Program-made: the position numbers and the translations under genes
In this document: piece after piece, positions 41,965-51,059 of the stretch
How the letters are laid out: each line of letters starts with the position of its first letter
Numbering within the stretch: position 1 is the stretch's first letter
The notes under the pieces: generated by a model
Told to the model about the DNA's origin: nothing
Database searches by the model: none
Seen by the model: the letters and a program-made list of their open reading frames with translations, nothing else
NCBI RefSeq assembly: GCF_014712225.1
Contig: NZ_JACXBW010000016.1
Span: forward strand, 41,339-105,338
Length of the DNA stretch: 64,000 bases
Source: Pseudarthrobacter sulfonivorans
GTDB taxonomy: Bacteria; Actinomycetota; Actinomycetes; Actinomycetales; Micrococcaceae
Reading direction: 5' to 3'

Positions 41965-43470
41965 ATGACTGCCGCGACCGCCACCACGGCCGACACCTTC
42001 CGGCCGGCCCTGCACTACGCCGCCCGGAACACCTGGCTCAATGACCCCAACGGCCTGATTTTTCACGACGGCGTCTACCACCTCTACTACCAGAACAACC
42101 CGCTGGATAACGTCTGGGGCAACATGTCCTGGGGACACGCCACCTCCCCGGACCTGACCACCTGGACCGAACACGCCGTCGCCATCTCCTGTGACGAGGA
42201 AGAAGACATCTTCTCCGGCAGCATCGTCTTCGACCGGGACAACACCAGCGGATTCGGGACCGACGCCGCTCCACCCTTGGTCGCCGTCTACACCAGCGCC
42301 TTCAAACCCGGCTCCGCCCATGAGGGCCTCCAGGCCCAGTCCCTCGCCTTCAGCCGCGACGGCGGCTACACCTGGACCAAACACACCGCCAACCCCGTCC
42401 TGAACCGCGGATCCGCTGAGTTCCGCGACCCGAAGGTCATAAGGTACGACGGCGGCGCCGGCAGTTACTGGGTCATGGTCGCCGTGGAAGCGACGGACTT
42501 CCAAGTGGTGCTCTACAAATCCCACGACCTCAAGAGCTGGGAGCTACTGAGTACCTTCGGCCCGGCCAACGCCACCGGTGGCGTGTGGGAATGCCCGGAT
42601 CTCTTCCCCCTCCCCGTCGACGGCGATCCGGAGAACCTTCAGTGGGTCCTCACCGTGAATCTCAACCCCGGTGGTCCGAACAGCGGCTCCGCCGGGCAGT
42701 ACTTCGTCGGAGACTTCGACGGGACCACGTTCACCTCGGCCACCACCGTTACCGAAGGACTTCAGGACCCGGACCGGTTGGGTGAGTACCAGTGGCTGGA
42801 CTGGGGCCGGGACTACTACGCCGCCGTGTCCTTCAGCGACGTCCCGCATGGGCGGCGGCTCATGATCGGGTGGATGAACAACTGGCAATACGGCAACGAC
42901 ATCCCCACCTCTCCATGGCGCAGCCCCATGTCGTTGGTCCGGGAAGTCACCCTCGCGACAGTGGACGGGAACCCCAGACTTCTCCAGCACGCGGCCGAGG
43001 AAATGGCTTCCCTGCCGGCCAAGACCGGGTTCGAGTCCCGCGCGCGTGAACTTCCGGAAGGCCAGCACCTCATCGAGGGCGCACAGGGCCGGGTCCAGCG
43101 CATCGACGCAACGTTCACGCCGGGCACTGCCGAGGAATTCGGCCTGATCCTCCGCGGCAACGGAACCAAGGGCACCCGCATCGGCATACGGCCCGGCGAA
43201 GGTCGGCTCATCCTCGACCGCCGAGAGTCCGGCCTGACGGATTTCCATGACTCCTTCGCCTCAGCGGAGTCCGCACCGATCCTGCCCGTCGATGGCATGT
43301 ACCAGCTCACCGTTTATGTGGACAGCTGCTCCGTTGAGGTCTTCGCCCAGAACGGGCGCCTCACGCTGACTGACCTCATCTTCCCGGACGAGTCCAGCAC
43401 CGAGCTCTCCCTTTACGCGAACGGCGGGCCGGCCACCCTGGACAGCCTCAGCGTGGCCACCTACGGCTGA
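41965..43470 (+). CDS. Glycoside hydrolase family 32 beta-fructosidase (levanase/inulinase/sucrase type)
   Basis: A 501-residue enzyme. All GH32 catalytic blocks are present: WLNDPNG (nucleophile Asp, about residue 26), FRDPK (transition-state Asp, about 155) and WECPDL (acid/base Glu, about 208), plus a C-terminal beta-sandwich ending SVEVFAQNGRLTLTDLIFP. No signal peptide or TM segment is seen at the N-terminus, so it is predicted cytoplasmic. It would release fructose from imported levan- or inulin-type oligosaccharides or sucrose. Confidence 0.93.
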   Translation: MTAATATTADTFRPALHYAARNTWLNDPNGLIFHDGVYHLYYQNNPLDNVWGNMSWGHATSPDLTTWTEHAVAISCDEEEDIFSGSIVFDRDNTSGFGTDAAPPLVAVYTSAFKPGSAHEGLQAQSLAFSRDGGYTWTKHTANPVLNRGSAEFRDPKVIRYDGGAGSYWVMVAVEATDFQVVLYKSHDLKSWELLSTFGPANATGGVWECPDLFPLPVDGDPENLQWVLTVNLNPGGPNSGSAGQYFVGDFDGTTFTSATTVTEGLQDPDRLGEYQWLDWGRDYYAAVSFSDVPHGRRLMIGWMNNWQYGNDIPTSPWRSPMSLVREVTLATVDGNPRLLQHAAEEMASLPAKTGFESRARELPEGQHLIEGAQGRVQRIDATFTPGTAEEFGLILRGNGTKGTRIGIRPGEGRLILDRRESGLTDFHDSFASAESAPILPVDGMYQLTVYVDSCSVEVFAQNGRLTLTDLIFPDESSTELSLYANGGPATLDSLSVATYG

Positions 43471-43516
43471 GCTGCACATGATTCTTCCTCCTCCCTACTC
43501 CGATGAAAGGGCCTCC

Positions 43517-44470
43517 ATGCTCAAGACCCGCGCCCGCAGCGATGCCGCGGTCACCCCTGATGTCATCGTCATCGGCGAAGCGTTGGTCGACGTCGTTGCC
43601 TCAGTCGACGGCACGATCGAGCATCCGGGAGGATCGCCGATGAACGTCGCGTACGGGCTGGGACGGCTCGGCGTGAGAACTGCGCTCCTGACGTCGATCG
43701 GTGAGGACGAACGTGGCGCCTCGATTGAAGCGCACCTGGGCAGCGCCGGCGTCGAGCTGCTCCAGGGTTCCAAGAGCACGGCCCGTACCGGATCCGCCAC
43801 CGCCGTCCTCGGGTCCGATGGCTCCGCCACGTACGATTTCGACATCCGCTGGGAACTCAACCCCATCGCTCCCGCGTATCTTCCCAAGGTGCTCCACACA
43901 GGCTCGATCGCAACTTTCCTGGCACCCGGCGCCACCGCGGTCAAGACGCTTCTCCATCAGTCCCACGGCGCCTGCATGGTCACCTACGATCCCAACATCC
44001 GGCCTGCTCTCCTGGGCAGCCAGGCCGAGGCCCGTTCAATCTTTGAGGACCTGGTGCCCCTGACCGATGTGGTCAAGCTCAGTGACGAGGACGCCCGGTG
44101 GCTCTACCCGGGACTTGGCCTAAAGGACGCCGCGGGCCGGATCCTCGAACTCGGCGCAGGGCTGGCCGTGGTTACCAGCGGTTCCGGGGGATCCCTGCTG
44201 GCAACGCGGGAGACTCAGGTGCACATCCCGGCCATTACATCGGTGGTGGCTGACACCATCGGCGCCGGGGACGCCTACATGGCGGCGCTCATTTACGGGT
44301 TGCTGGCCCGCGGGACGGACGGCCTGGCACCTGCCGTGCTGGAGACCCTGGGGCACACTGCATCAAAGGCCGCCGCCATCACCGTCCGCAGGCAGGGCGC
44401 CAACCCGCCCACCGCAGACGAACTCCAAAGCTTCCAGGGGTTCGCCGCGCCGACGGTTCTTGCCAGATAA
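43517..44470 (+). CDS. PfkB-family carbohydrate kinase (probable fructokinase)
   Basis: A 317-residue ribokinase-fold kinase. HPGGSPMNVAYGLGRLG at about 38-54 is the N-terminal PfkB signature; the C-terminal signature ADTIGAGDAYMAAL at about 248-261 contains the catalytic Asp. AAAGG precedes the ATG at 43517. Downstream of GH32, so it probably phosphorylates fructose to fructose-6-phosphate (fructokinase), completing the pathway. It is the last gene of the operon and is convergent to the serine hydrolase. Confidence 0.88.
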   Translation: MLKTRARSDAAVTPDVIVIGEALVDVVASVDGTIEHPGGSPMNVAYGLGRLGVRTALLTSIGEDERGASIEAHLGSAGVELLQGSKSTARTGSATAVLGSDGSATYDFDIRWELNPIAPAYLPKVLHTGSIATFLAPGATAVKTLLHQSHGACMVTYDPNIRPALLGSQAEARSIFEDLVPLTDVVKLSDEDARWLYPGLGLKDAAGRILELGAGLAVVTSGSGGSLLATRETQVHIPAITSVVADTIGAGDAYMAALIYGLLARGTDGLAPAVLETLGHTASKAAAITVRRQGANPPTADELQSFQGFAAPTVLAR

Positions 44471-44481
44471 CCTCAGCAGCT

Positions 44482-46134
44482 TTAGGAGGCCCGGGTGAAA
44501 GTCCCCAGCCCGGTTCTGTCGTAGAAGTCAAGGGTCACGCTCGGCGAGGAGCCGCCGTTTGCTTCTGCAAACAGCGCACCGGCCAGGCCGTTGCCGTTCT
44601 CCCCGATGGATTCGAAGCTGAAGGTGTCGCCGTCAAAGTGGGTGAGCGGGAAGGTGGTGGGACTGCCAGACGGCCCCATTCTCATGGCCAGCTTTCCGCT
44701 CTCTTCGAGGACCACAAGCTGGCCATAGTAGGGGTTGTCATAGGTGCCGGTGTAGGCATTGTTTGCTCTGGCGGGAGCTGGGCTGGACGGAGCCTTGGTG
44801 TAGTCGACCTCAGGATTCTCGGACTCATCAATTTGTTTGAAGGCGCCACCGGTGAAGGCCAGCCAATCGACCGTGGGAGATCCGTGCTGGGCTCTATCCA
44901 GGAAGCCGGCGCAGATTGCTTCAGGAATTCCCTGCGGGCGTCCGTTGGTCAGTGCCACAATGGCCAGTTGTTCACCGGGAAGCATCGAGACGGCGGTCGC
45001 CGCGCCAAGATTGAATGCTCCGGAGTGGCCCAGCTGGACGCGGGCCTGGTCGTCGTAGGAAACGTTCCAGCCCAGCCCATAGAAACGGGACCGGGCAGCC
45101 GGGGCCGATGCCGGCCCGGAGACTGCGTGGGGAACGTGGGTAGTTTGCAGGGCTGCCGGATCAATAACGGGCTGGCCCTCGTAACTGCCGTTTCCGAGCT
45201 GCAGCCGAAGCCATTGCGCCAGGTCCCGCACCGATGAACTCGCGCCGCCGGCCGGAGCCTCGGAATCGGCGTTGCGCCGGTATTTTGCCGCCCACTCCTT
45301 GTTCCCGAGCGGCACATGAAGGGTGGCTTTATTTGCGGCTCTCTCGTAGTCCGTGTGACGGTAACTGCTGTCGGCCATGCCCAGCTTCCGGAAGAGGACC
45401 TCGTCGGCCAGATCCTCCCAGGTCATTTTCATCGCATCGGCTGCTGCCTGGCCGCCTTCCGTGTAGCCGAAGTTGCTGTAGTTGTAGCTGGACCGGAACG
45501 TATCAAGGGGCTCCTGGTTGAGGTGGCCGAGGATGTAAGCCCGATCGAATCCGAGGTCCTCCAGCAGATCACCTGAACCTGTTTTCAGCCCACTGCGGTG
45601 GGACAGCAGATCAGCAAAACTCGCATTCCGCGTGACGTAATCATCCTTGAGCGCGAAGTTCTTATTGTGTTCGACGACGGTGTCGGTCCAGTTGATGATC
45701 TGCCGCCCCACCAGCCCTGCCACCACGGTGGACGCCAGGGGCTTGGACACAGAAGCAACCTGGAACACCGTATCGGGACCGATCTCCTCGGGCTTTCCGA
45801 CCTCCCGGACCCCAAAGCCCTTGGAGTACACCACCTCGTCCCGATACACCACGGCTACGGCCATCCCCGGCAGCCCGGTGCTCTCCATCGCGTCCCGGAC
45901 CATCCCGTCGAGCTGGCCCAGGGCATTGTCGACTTTCGGCCGGTCCAGCAGCGGTTCGACCTGCCCGGGCGGGGCCGGGAGCAGTGCTGCCGGCGTCGAC
46001 GATGCGGCAACTTGTGCGGATCCGCCGGTGCAAGAAGACAGAAGGGGTATGGCGGCGACACCGGCCGCACCAATCCCGGCCGCTTTCAGCAGCGTACGTC
46101 GGTTCGGGAAAACAGAAGCAGCGCTGTCGTCCAT
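44482..46134 (-). CDS. Exported serine hydrolase of the beta-lactamase/ESTB/D-aminopeptidase family
   Basis: A 550-residue protein with NRRTLLKAAGIGAAGVAAIP (twin-arginine) and a lipobox LLSSC. The class C beta-lactamase-related domain shows SVSK (SxxK, about 125), YSN (about 215) and HSGA (about 375), the nucleophile, second and third motifs. A C-terminal lipocalin-like/DUF3471-like extension runs from about 440. Family members are esterases, D-amino-acid peptidases or beta-lactamases. Stand-alone; substrate unknown. Confidence 0.88.
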   Translation of the reverse strand: MDDSAASVFPNRRTLLKAAGIGAAGVAAIPLLSSCTGGSAQVAASSTPAALLPAPPGQVEPLLDRPKVDNALGQLDGMVRDAMESTGLPGMAVAVVYRDEVVYSKGFGVREVGKPEEIGPDTVFQVASVSKPLASTVVAGLVGRQIINWTDTVVEHNKNFALKDDYVTRNASFADLLSHRSGLKTGSGDLLEDLGFDRAYILGHLNQEPLDTFRSSYNYSNFGYTEGGQAAADAMKMTWEDLADEVLFRKLGMADSSYRHTDYERAANKATLHVPLGNKEWAAKYRRNADSEAPAGGASSSVRDLAQWLRLQLGNGSYEGQPVIDPAALQTTHVPHAVSGPASAPAARSRFYGLGWNVSYDDQARVQLGHSGAFNLGAATAVSMLPGEQLAIVALTNGRPQGIPEAICAGFLDRAQHGSPTVDWLAFTGGAFKQIDESENPEVDYTKAPSSPAPARANNAYTGTYDNPYYGQLVVLEESGKLAMRMGPSGSPTTFPLTHFDGDTFSFESIGENGNGLAGALFAEANGGSSPSVTLDFYDRTGLGTFTRAS

Positions 46135-46276
46135 GTACTCCCCCTTGAGCCGTCAAGCGGGTGGTCCGGTCCGTACCGGGCGTCGCAGTCCTTCCATACT
46201 GGACCGCGCGCTGCAAGCAGGCAAGGGCTGAATCCCAACTGGGCATCAGTGTCTACCAGACACCTCGGTCGCCCTG

Positions 46277-46770
46277 CTACTGCGTCAGGTCCTTGCCCTT
46301 GGTTTCCGGAAGTTTCCAGGCCACCACGGTGGAGATAATCAACAGTGCAATCACGTAGATGGTGAAGGCCGAGGGCCCGAAGGCGGCGTTGGACCAGCTT
46401 TGCAGGTATGGTGCTGTCCCGCCGAAGATGGCCACGGCTACCGCATACGGGACGGCCACACCCACGGTGCGGATCCGGGTGGGGAACAGTTCCGCGAAGA
46501 CTGCCGGGGTGACGGCGAGTGTGGCTCCCATCAGCACCAGGATGAGGGTCGCCGGGAGGAACAGGGACCAGAAGCTCTGGCCCACGGTGTTGACGAGCAG
46601 CGGGAACAGCAGGACGGGCGCACCGGTGCCGATCATCATGCTGGCGCGGCGGCCGAAGCGGTCTGAGAACCTGCCCCAGAAGGGCAGCGAGATGATCAGA
46701 ACCACGTTGCTCAGGACGCTGGCAAGCAGGGCCGTTACCAAGACCAAACTCCGGGTATAGGCATACCTGG
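46277..46770 (-). pseudogene. C-terminal half of an MHS-type MFS transporter
   Basis: From about 46770 the minus strand encodes YTRSLVLVTALLASVLSNVV, then FWGRFSDRFGRRASMMIG and FAELFPTRIRTVGVAVPYAV, ending KLPETKGKDLTQ. This is helices 7-12 of a proline/betaine-type transporter. The N-terminal six helices are absent; upstream codons do not resemble the family. It is therefore probably non-functional. Confidence 0.78.
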
Positions 46771-47073
46771 ACGGCATGGAGATTCCGAGCCAGCCCCAAA
46801 GCCCATGCCATTGACGTGAACTTTGGGCCGAAAGTTCCGATTCTTGAGACTTGATATTGCGCGGGACACTCGCTTCAGGCACACTGGCTACAGATCCGCA
46901 GGAACAAATGCTTCCGCCGATCCAGCTCGCCGGACAATTCGGCCGGCCACCGCCCCATCAGAGATGCCGGGCAACCCCTCTGGAACCATTTCCTTCCGCC
47001 TCCCCGGGTCCGCCCGGCGCTGGAGGCCTGCGCCCACCCAGAGTCCCGGGATCCCGCCGAGAAAGAGACCACC
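46771..47073. other. Gap without recognisable gene
   Basis: I see no coding signal with family resemblance here. The right end carries GAAAGAG before the small gene at 47074. The left part may hold remains of the deleted half of the transporter. Confidence 0.4.
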
Positions 47074-47298
47074 ATGATCAAGCGCCAATCTGACCTTGTC
47101 CTGGCAATCACAGCCCACGACCCTGACACGGTCGAAAACGACCTCAACACCGCCGTGGAAATGGCCCGCGAACACGCCATGAAGGAGAGCCGCCACGGCA
47201 TCCTGGTCACCCAGCACAGCTACACCAGTTACACGGTCGCCGTCAGCCGGGATGTCCCGTACGGGCAGACATACGAACGGCGCGAACAGCCCGCGTAG
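47074..47298 (+). CDS. Small conserved protein, paralogue A (HGILVTQH family)
   Basis: A 74-residue cytoplasmic protein. The C-terminal half HGILVTQHSYTSYTVAVSRD and VPYGQT matches the small gene at 61440 (SGILVTRHHPGRYTLTLSNK, VPFGET). Both lie next to an MFS transporter or its remnant. No function is known. Palindrome copy 12 follows at once, and the gene has a plausible start context (GAAAGAG). Confidence 0.7.
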   Translation: MIKRQSDLVLAITAHDPDTVENDLNTAVEMAREHAMKESRHGILVTQHSYTSYTVAVSRDVPYGQTYERREQPA

Positions 47299-47302
47299 CA
47301 GT

Positions 47303-47352
47303 AAACGCAAGCAGACGACGGCGGATCCTCCCACCGTCGTCTGCTTGCGTTT
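47303..47352. terminator. Palindromic intergenic repeat, copy 12
   Basis: The longest copy: perfect 19-bp arms AAACGCAAGCAGACGACGG (47303-47321) and CCGTCGTCTGCTTGCGTTT (47334-47352), 12-nt loop, directly after the small gene. It is the last copy; none is found in 47.4-64 kb. Confidence 0.82.
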
Positions 47353-47421
47353 GGCGCACCGGAGCGGGTGCGCGGGGCCGGGGGGTGGCGACGCCTCTAG
47401 GCTGCCTGCACTGGCAGCCTT

Positions 47422-48177
47422 CTACAAAATGCCCTCCTTCAGTTCCGCAGCCGTCCGAAGGAGATGGCCGGCCAGGCGTTCCCCATCGCCGGATCCAAAG
47501 CGCGCAATGGGCATGGCAATGCTGAACGCCGCATGCTCGCCGTCGATGACGCCCAGGGACACGGCGAGGGCCGCCACACCGTCCTCGCTCTCCTCGAAGT
47601 TCATGCCCACTCCCCTGCGTCTGGTGTCATCGAGATCCCGATGGAGCTTTTCGAAGTCCACGCTGGAAGCCGGGCCGCCGGCCACGGACGGCACCGTCCG
47701 GTAGCGGTCTTCCACATCTTCCCTCGAGAGGTCCGCCAGCATTGCCTTACCCGCCGACGTGACGTGGGCCGGAAGGACGACGCCGACGCGCAGCCCGAAC
47801 CGCAGCGCGTGGGTCGTGGCGTCGATGCCGTCATGATGATGAATTGTCGTACCGACGAGCGTCGCCAAGTGAACTGTTTCCCCCACCCGCTCGAACAGGC
47901 GCTCCAGATAGGGCCTGGCGCGAACCCGCAGCGGGGGAAGTGCCACCATCATTCCTGGCCTGAGGAGTTCCCTGCCGGGCCGGTAGCGCCGCTGTTCCCC
48001 CTGCTCGGCAAAGCCATCCCCGGTCAGCGTGGCCAGAAGGCGCTGGGCGGTGGACGGGTCGACATCGAGTGCCTTTGACGCCTCCGTAACGCTGAGCGAC
48101 CCCTCTTGAACCATCAGCTTCAGGAGGACCAAGGCGCGGTGGACTGACTCGACCCGGGAACTGTTGTTATTGCGCAT
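47422..48177 (-). CDS. IclR-family transcriptional regulator
   Basis: A 251-residue regulator. N-terminal winged helix SSRVESVHRALVLLKLMVQE, SVTEASKALDVDPSTAQRLLATL, then a GAF-like effector domain (VHLATLVGTTIHHHDGIDA, LPAHVTSAGKAMLADLS). The ATG at 48177 lies inside a palindrome, so translation or transcription start may be under operator control. Divergent from the MHS transporter/flavoprotein cluster, which it most likely controls in response to an aromatic or organic acid. Confidence 0.88.
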   Translation of the reverse strand: MRNNNSSRVESVHRALVLLKLMVQEGSLSVTEASKALDVDPSTAQRLLATLTGDGFAEQGEQRRYRPGRELLRPGMMVALPPLRVRARPYLERLFERVGETVHLATLVGTTIHHHDGIDATTHALRFGLRVGVVLPAHVTSAGKAMLADLSREDVEDRYRTVPSVAGGPASSVDFEKLHRDLDDTRRRGVGMNFEESEDGVAALAVSLGVIDGEHAAFSIAMPIARFGSGDGERLAGHLLRTAAELKEGIL

Positions 48178-48211
48178 CACGCAATAACCATAGTTGGGTG
48201 TTGCGTAACAC
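48166..48211. promoter_or_regulatory. IclR-type operator pair in the divergent gap
   Basis: GTTATTGCG (48166-48174) and CGCAATAAC (48180-48188), perfect 9-bp arms with a 5-nt spacer that contains the IclR start codon; a second site GTGTT-GCGT-AACAC covers 48198-48211. Both share the TTGCG core. The pair lies between iclR and the transporter, as expected for a local regulator. Confidence 0.7.
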
Positions 48212-48342
48212 ACAAGGTCGTGTCTAAACTCACATCCATTAGTTAGCGCGAGAGCGCGACCGCCAGGCAGTTCCCGGCCCCCTTTCCGGCAGTGACTGCC
48301 CTCCCCCGCATCGTCACACGTTCATCCGACATAGGAGTCATG

Positions 48343-49758
48343 ATGAGTCAGCCCGCCTCGATTCAACCCGCCAAGCGCCCGCTCCGGCCGGCCACCCCAG
48401 CCCCTGCCGAGGCAAAGCGCGCCGTCCTCAGCGGCACGTTCGGATCGGCTTTGGAATGGTTCGACTTCGCCGTCTACGGAGCCATGGCGGCCACCGTATT
48501 CCCGGTTGTGTTCTTCAATGACCTCAGCCCCGCGATGGGTCTCCTGGCCTCGTTCGCCACCTTCGGTGTGGGCTTCTTCGCCCGGCCACTCGGCGGGATC
48601 CTCTTCGGCCACCTGGGCGACCGGGTTGGACGCCGCAAGATCCTCCTCACCACCTTTATCCTCATGGGCGTTGCCTCGATGGTGATCGGCCTGCTGCCGG
48701 CATACTCGGCCGTCGGTTTCATCGCGCCCGTGGCCCTCGTGCTCATGCGCTTCATTCAGGGGGTGGCGCTTGGCGGCGAGGCTACCGGCGCCCAGCTGAT
48801 GACCATGGAGCATGCCCCCGCAGACCGGCGTGCGTTCTACGGCGCCCTTATGGCAATGGGCTCGCCGATCAGCCAGGTCATGGCCAACCTCCTGCTCGCC
48901 GTGCTCTCCGGCGTGCTGAGCAAGGAGGATTTCCTCTCATGGGGCTGGCGCCTGCCGTTCCTGCTGAGCATCCTCCTGGTGGCGGTGGGCATCTACATCC
49001 GGCTCAAGGTCGAAGAGACGCCCGTATTCAAGAAGGGCCTGGAGGAAATCGGGGCCGAGTCCACCAATCCCGCGATGGTGATCCGCACCCACGGTGTGAC
49101 AATTCTGCGGCTCATGCTCGCTTACGCCCCGATCATCGTCACGTTCTACATCGTCAGCGTCTTCGGCATCAGCTACCTCACCACCCATGGGTATGCCCAG
49201 AGCGAGACCTTCACCATCATCATGATTTCGAACTTCCTCTCCGTCATCGCCATCTGGTGGGGCGGCCGGCTTGCCGACGTCTACGGCCGGCGCAAGATCC
49301 TCATGATCGGGTCCTTCTTCACCCTGATAGCAGCCGTCATCTTCTTCCAGGTGGTGGACCTGCACAGCTTCCCCCTGACCCTCGCGGTCGTCGCTTTCGC
49401 CCTGGTATCCGCGCAGTTCGGTAACGCCGGCCAGGGCGCCCTCTTCGCCGAGGCCTTCCCCACCCACATGCGCTACACGGGATCGGCTTTGGCCCTCACC
49501 GGCGGCAACCTGGTGTTCGCGGCCCCCGCACCGTTCCTGGCCTCCTGGCTGATGAGCATCAGCGGGGGCAGCACCCTGTCCATCACCATCACCTGGGTGG
49601 TCATCATCGCCGCGGCCCTGGTGAACATGCTGCTCATGGGTGACGGTTCCACGCTCGAGGGGAACAAGCAGCGCTTCGGACGCTACGAACCGGCTCCCCG
49701 GACGGCAGAAGAACTGGACGCCAGCCCAGCTGTCCGCGCCGGCTCGGCAGTGAACTGA
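48343..49758 (+). CDS. MHS-family MFS transporter
   Basis: A 471-residue 12-helix transporter. MHS signatures: FGSALEWFDFAVYGAMAATV (helix 1), FARPLGGILFGHLGDRVGRR (loop 2-3) and GRLADVYGRRK (loop 8-9). The ATG at 48343 lies 5 nt after TAGGAG (48340 is possible). It is the first gene of a six-gene cluster and should import the substrate, probably a carboxylated compound. Confidence 0.9.
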   Translation: MSQPASIQPAKRPLRPATPAPAEAKRAVLSGTFGSALEWFDFAVYGAMAATVFPVVFFNDLSPAMGLLASFATFGVGFFARPLGGILFGHLGDRVGRRKILLTTFILMGVASMVIGLLPAYSAVGFIAPVALVLMRFIQGVALGGEATGAQLMTMEHAPADRRAFYGALMAMGSPISQVMANLLLAVLSGVLSKEDFLSWGWRLPFLLSILLVAVGIYIRLKVEETPVFKKGLEEIGAESTNPAMVIRTHGVTILRLMLAYAPIIVTFYIVSVFGISYLTTHGYAQSETFTIIMISNFLSVIAIWWGGRLADVYGRRKILMIGSFFTLIAAVIFFQVVDLHSFPLTLAVVAFALVSAQFGNAGQGALFAEAFPTHMRYTGSALALTGGNLVFAAPAPFLASWLMSISGGSTLSITITWVVIIAAALVNMLLMGDGSTLEGNKQRFGRYEPAPRTAEELDASPAVRAGSAVN

Positions 49759-49761
49759 TCC

Positions 49762-50136
49762 ATGATCGTTGAACAACGCACCTACGTCCTGCACACCGGG
49801 GCCAGCCTGACAGACTACCTGGCGGCGTATGAAGAGATCGGACTGCCCGCACAGAAACCGATCCTTGGGGGCTTCCTTGGCTACTTCGTCACCGAGTTCG
49901 GCCGCCAGAACGAGCTGAACCACCTCTGGGCCTACGCAGACCTCGAGGACCGCCGGGCTCGCCGGGCCGAGCTGGCCAAGAACCGGCAGTGGCAGGAATG
50001 CCTGGCCATCATCCGTCCCATGATCATGACGATGGAAAACAAAATCATGTACCCCACATCGTTTTCACCCATCCGGACGTTGCCCGTTTCCATCGCAGAT
50101 ACCAACACTGCATTCAGCGAAGAATTGAGAAACTGA
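49762..50136 (+). CDS. NIPSNAP-family protein
   Basis: A 124-residue protein: MIVEQRTYVLHTGASLTDYL at the start and a KPILGGFLGYFVTEFGRQNELNHLWAY block, typical of NIPSNAP (ferredoxin-like dimeric alpha/beta). In bacteria these are often found in catabolic clusters, with no fixed activity. Only 3 bp separate it from the transporter. Confidence 0.85.
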   Translation: MIVEQRTYVLHTGASLTDYLAAYEEIGLPAQKPILGGFLGYFVTEFGRQNELNHLWAYADLEDRRARRAELAKNRQWQECLAIIRPMIMTMENKIMYPTSFSPIRTLPVSIADTNTAFSEELRN

Positions 50137-50138
50137 CC

Positions 50139-50972
50139 ATGGGAATCGCCCTTACCGAGGCTCCCGGCCTCGCCGTCCCCGCACAAAAGACCCTCACCCA
50201 GACAGCGATCGTCACCGGCGGCGCCGGCGGCATCGGCAGGGCCATCAGCCACAGGCTGGCCGCGGAAGGCTACGCCGTCGTCGTCGCCGATGTGAACCCG
50301 GAAGCTACCGACCTGACCGTGGCAGGCCTCCCCGAAGTCAACGGCGCAGCCCACAGGGGTTTCGCCGGGGATCTGACCACCAGCGAAGCCAACCGCGAAC
50401 TGGCAGCCCTCGCCGCCCGGGTGGCGCCCATCGGCGTCCTGGTCAACGCCGTCGGCATCTCCCCCAAGCGCAACGGCACCAAGGTCCCCTTCTTCGAGCT
50501 CAGCGACGAAGACTGGAACAACATCATGGCCGTCAACGCCAGAGCCCCGTTCTTCCTCATCCGCGAGGCCTACCGTTACATGCCCACAGATGGCAGCGCG
50601 AGCATCGTGAACCTGCTCTCCATCACCTCGAAGCTGGGGACCGGCGGTCCGGCAGACGCCTCATTCGGGCCCTTCCTGCCGAGTTCCGTGGCGTACGGGG
50701 CGTCGAAGGCTGCCCTGCAGAATCTGACCGCAAGCCTGGCTCACGAGCTGGCCGACCGGAAAATCCGGGTCAACGGCGTCGCCCCCGGTTTTGTGCAGAC
50801 CCCCATGATGTCCAGCGTCCCCGTCGACGAAAAGCTCCTGAACCAGGTCCCGATGAAGCGCTTTGCCCGGCCCGAAGAGATCGCCGACGCCGTCGCTTTC
50901 CTCGTCAGCAGCCGCTCAAGCTACATCACCGGCATCAGCCTCGACGTCAACGGCGGCTGGCTTACCTGCTGA
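50139..50972 (+). CDS. Short-chain dehydrogenase/reductase
   Basis: A 277-residue classical SDR: VTGGAGGIGRAI cofactor motif at about 24-35, NAVGISPK at about 107, catalytic YGASK (YxxxK) at about 188 and a C-terminal ITGISLDVNGGW. Its start at 50139 follows the NIPSNAP stop by 2 bp. Likely oxidises a ring hydroxyl to a ketone, feeding the flavoproteins next door, but the substrate is not shown. Confidence 0.9.
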   Translation: MGIALTEAPGLAVPAQKTLTQTAIVTGGAGGIGRAISHRLAAEGYAVVVADVNPEATDLTVAGLPEVNGAAHRGFAGDLTTSEANRELAALAARVAPIGVLVNAVGISPKRNGTKVPFFELSDEDWNNIMAVNARAPFFLIREAYRYMPTDGSASIVNLLSITSKLGTGGPADASFGPFLPSSVAYGASKAALQNLTASLAHELADRKIRVNGVAPGFVQTPMMSSVPVDEKLLNQVPMKRFARPEEIADAVAFLVSSRSSYITGISLDVNGGWLTC

Positions 50973-51059
50973 CTCCTGATCCGACGTGCCCGCCCGAAGT
51001 CTTCGGATCACGCGCAACACCCCGATCGACACCTGGAAACACCTGAAAGCGAGCAACAC

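Noticed and set aside
40342..42525. Long open frame of about 727 codons on the minus strand opposite the binding-protein and GH32 genes
   Set aside because: It is the antisense shadow of two well supported genes: composition is Gly/Val/Asp-rich with no family signature, as expected when GC-rich third positions are read in reverse.
485..47352. Palindromes as inverted ends of insertion sequences or a CRISPR array
   Set aside because: Each is a single hairpin without transposase or target duplication; spacing is irregular and over kilobases.
48937..49923. Minus-strand frame of about 330 codons opposite the MHS transporter
   Set aside because: Polar low-complexity product, antisense of transmembrane helices.
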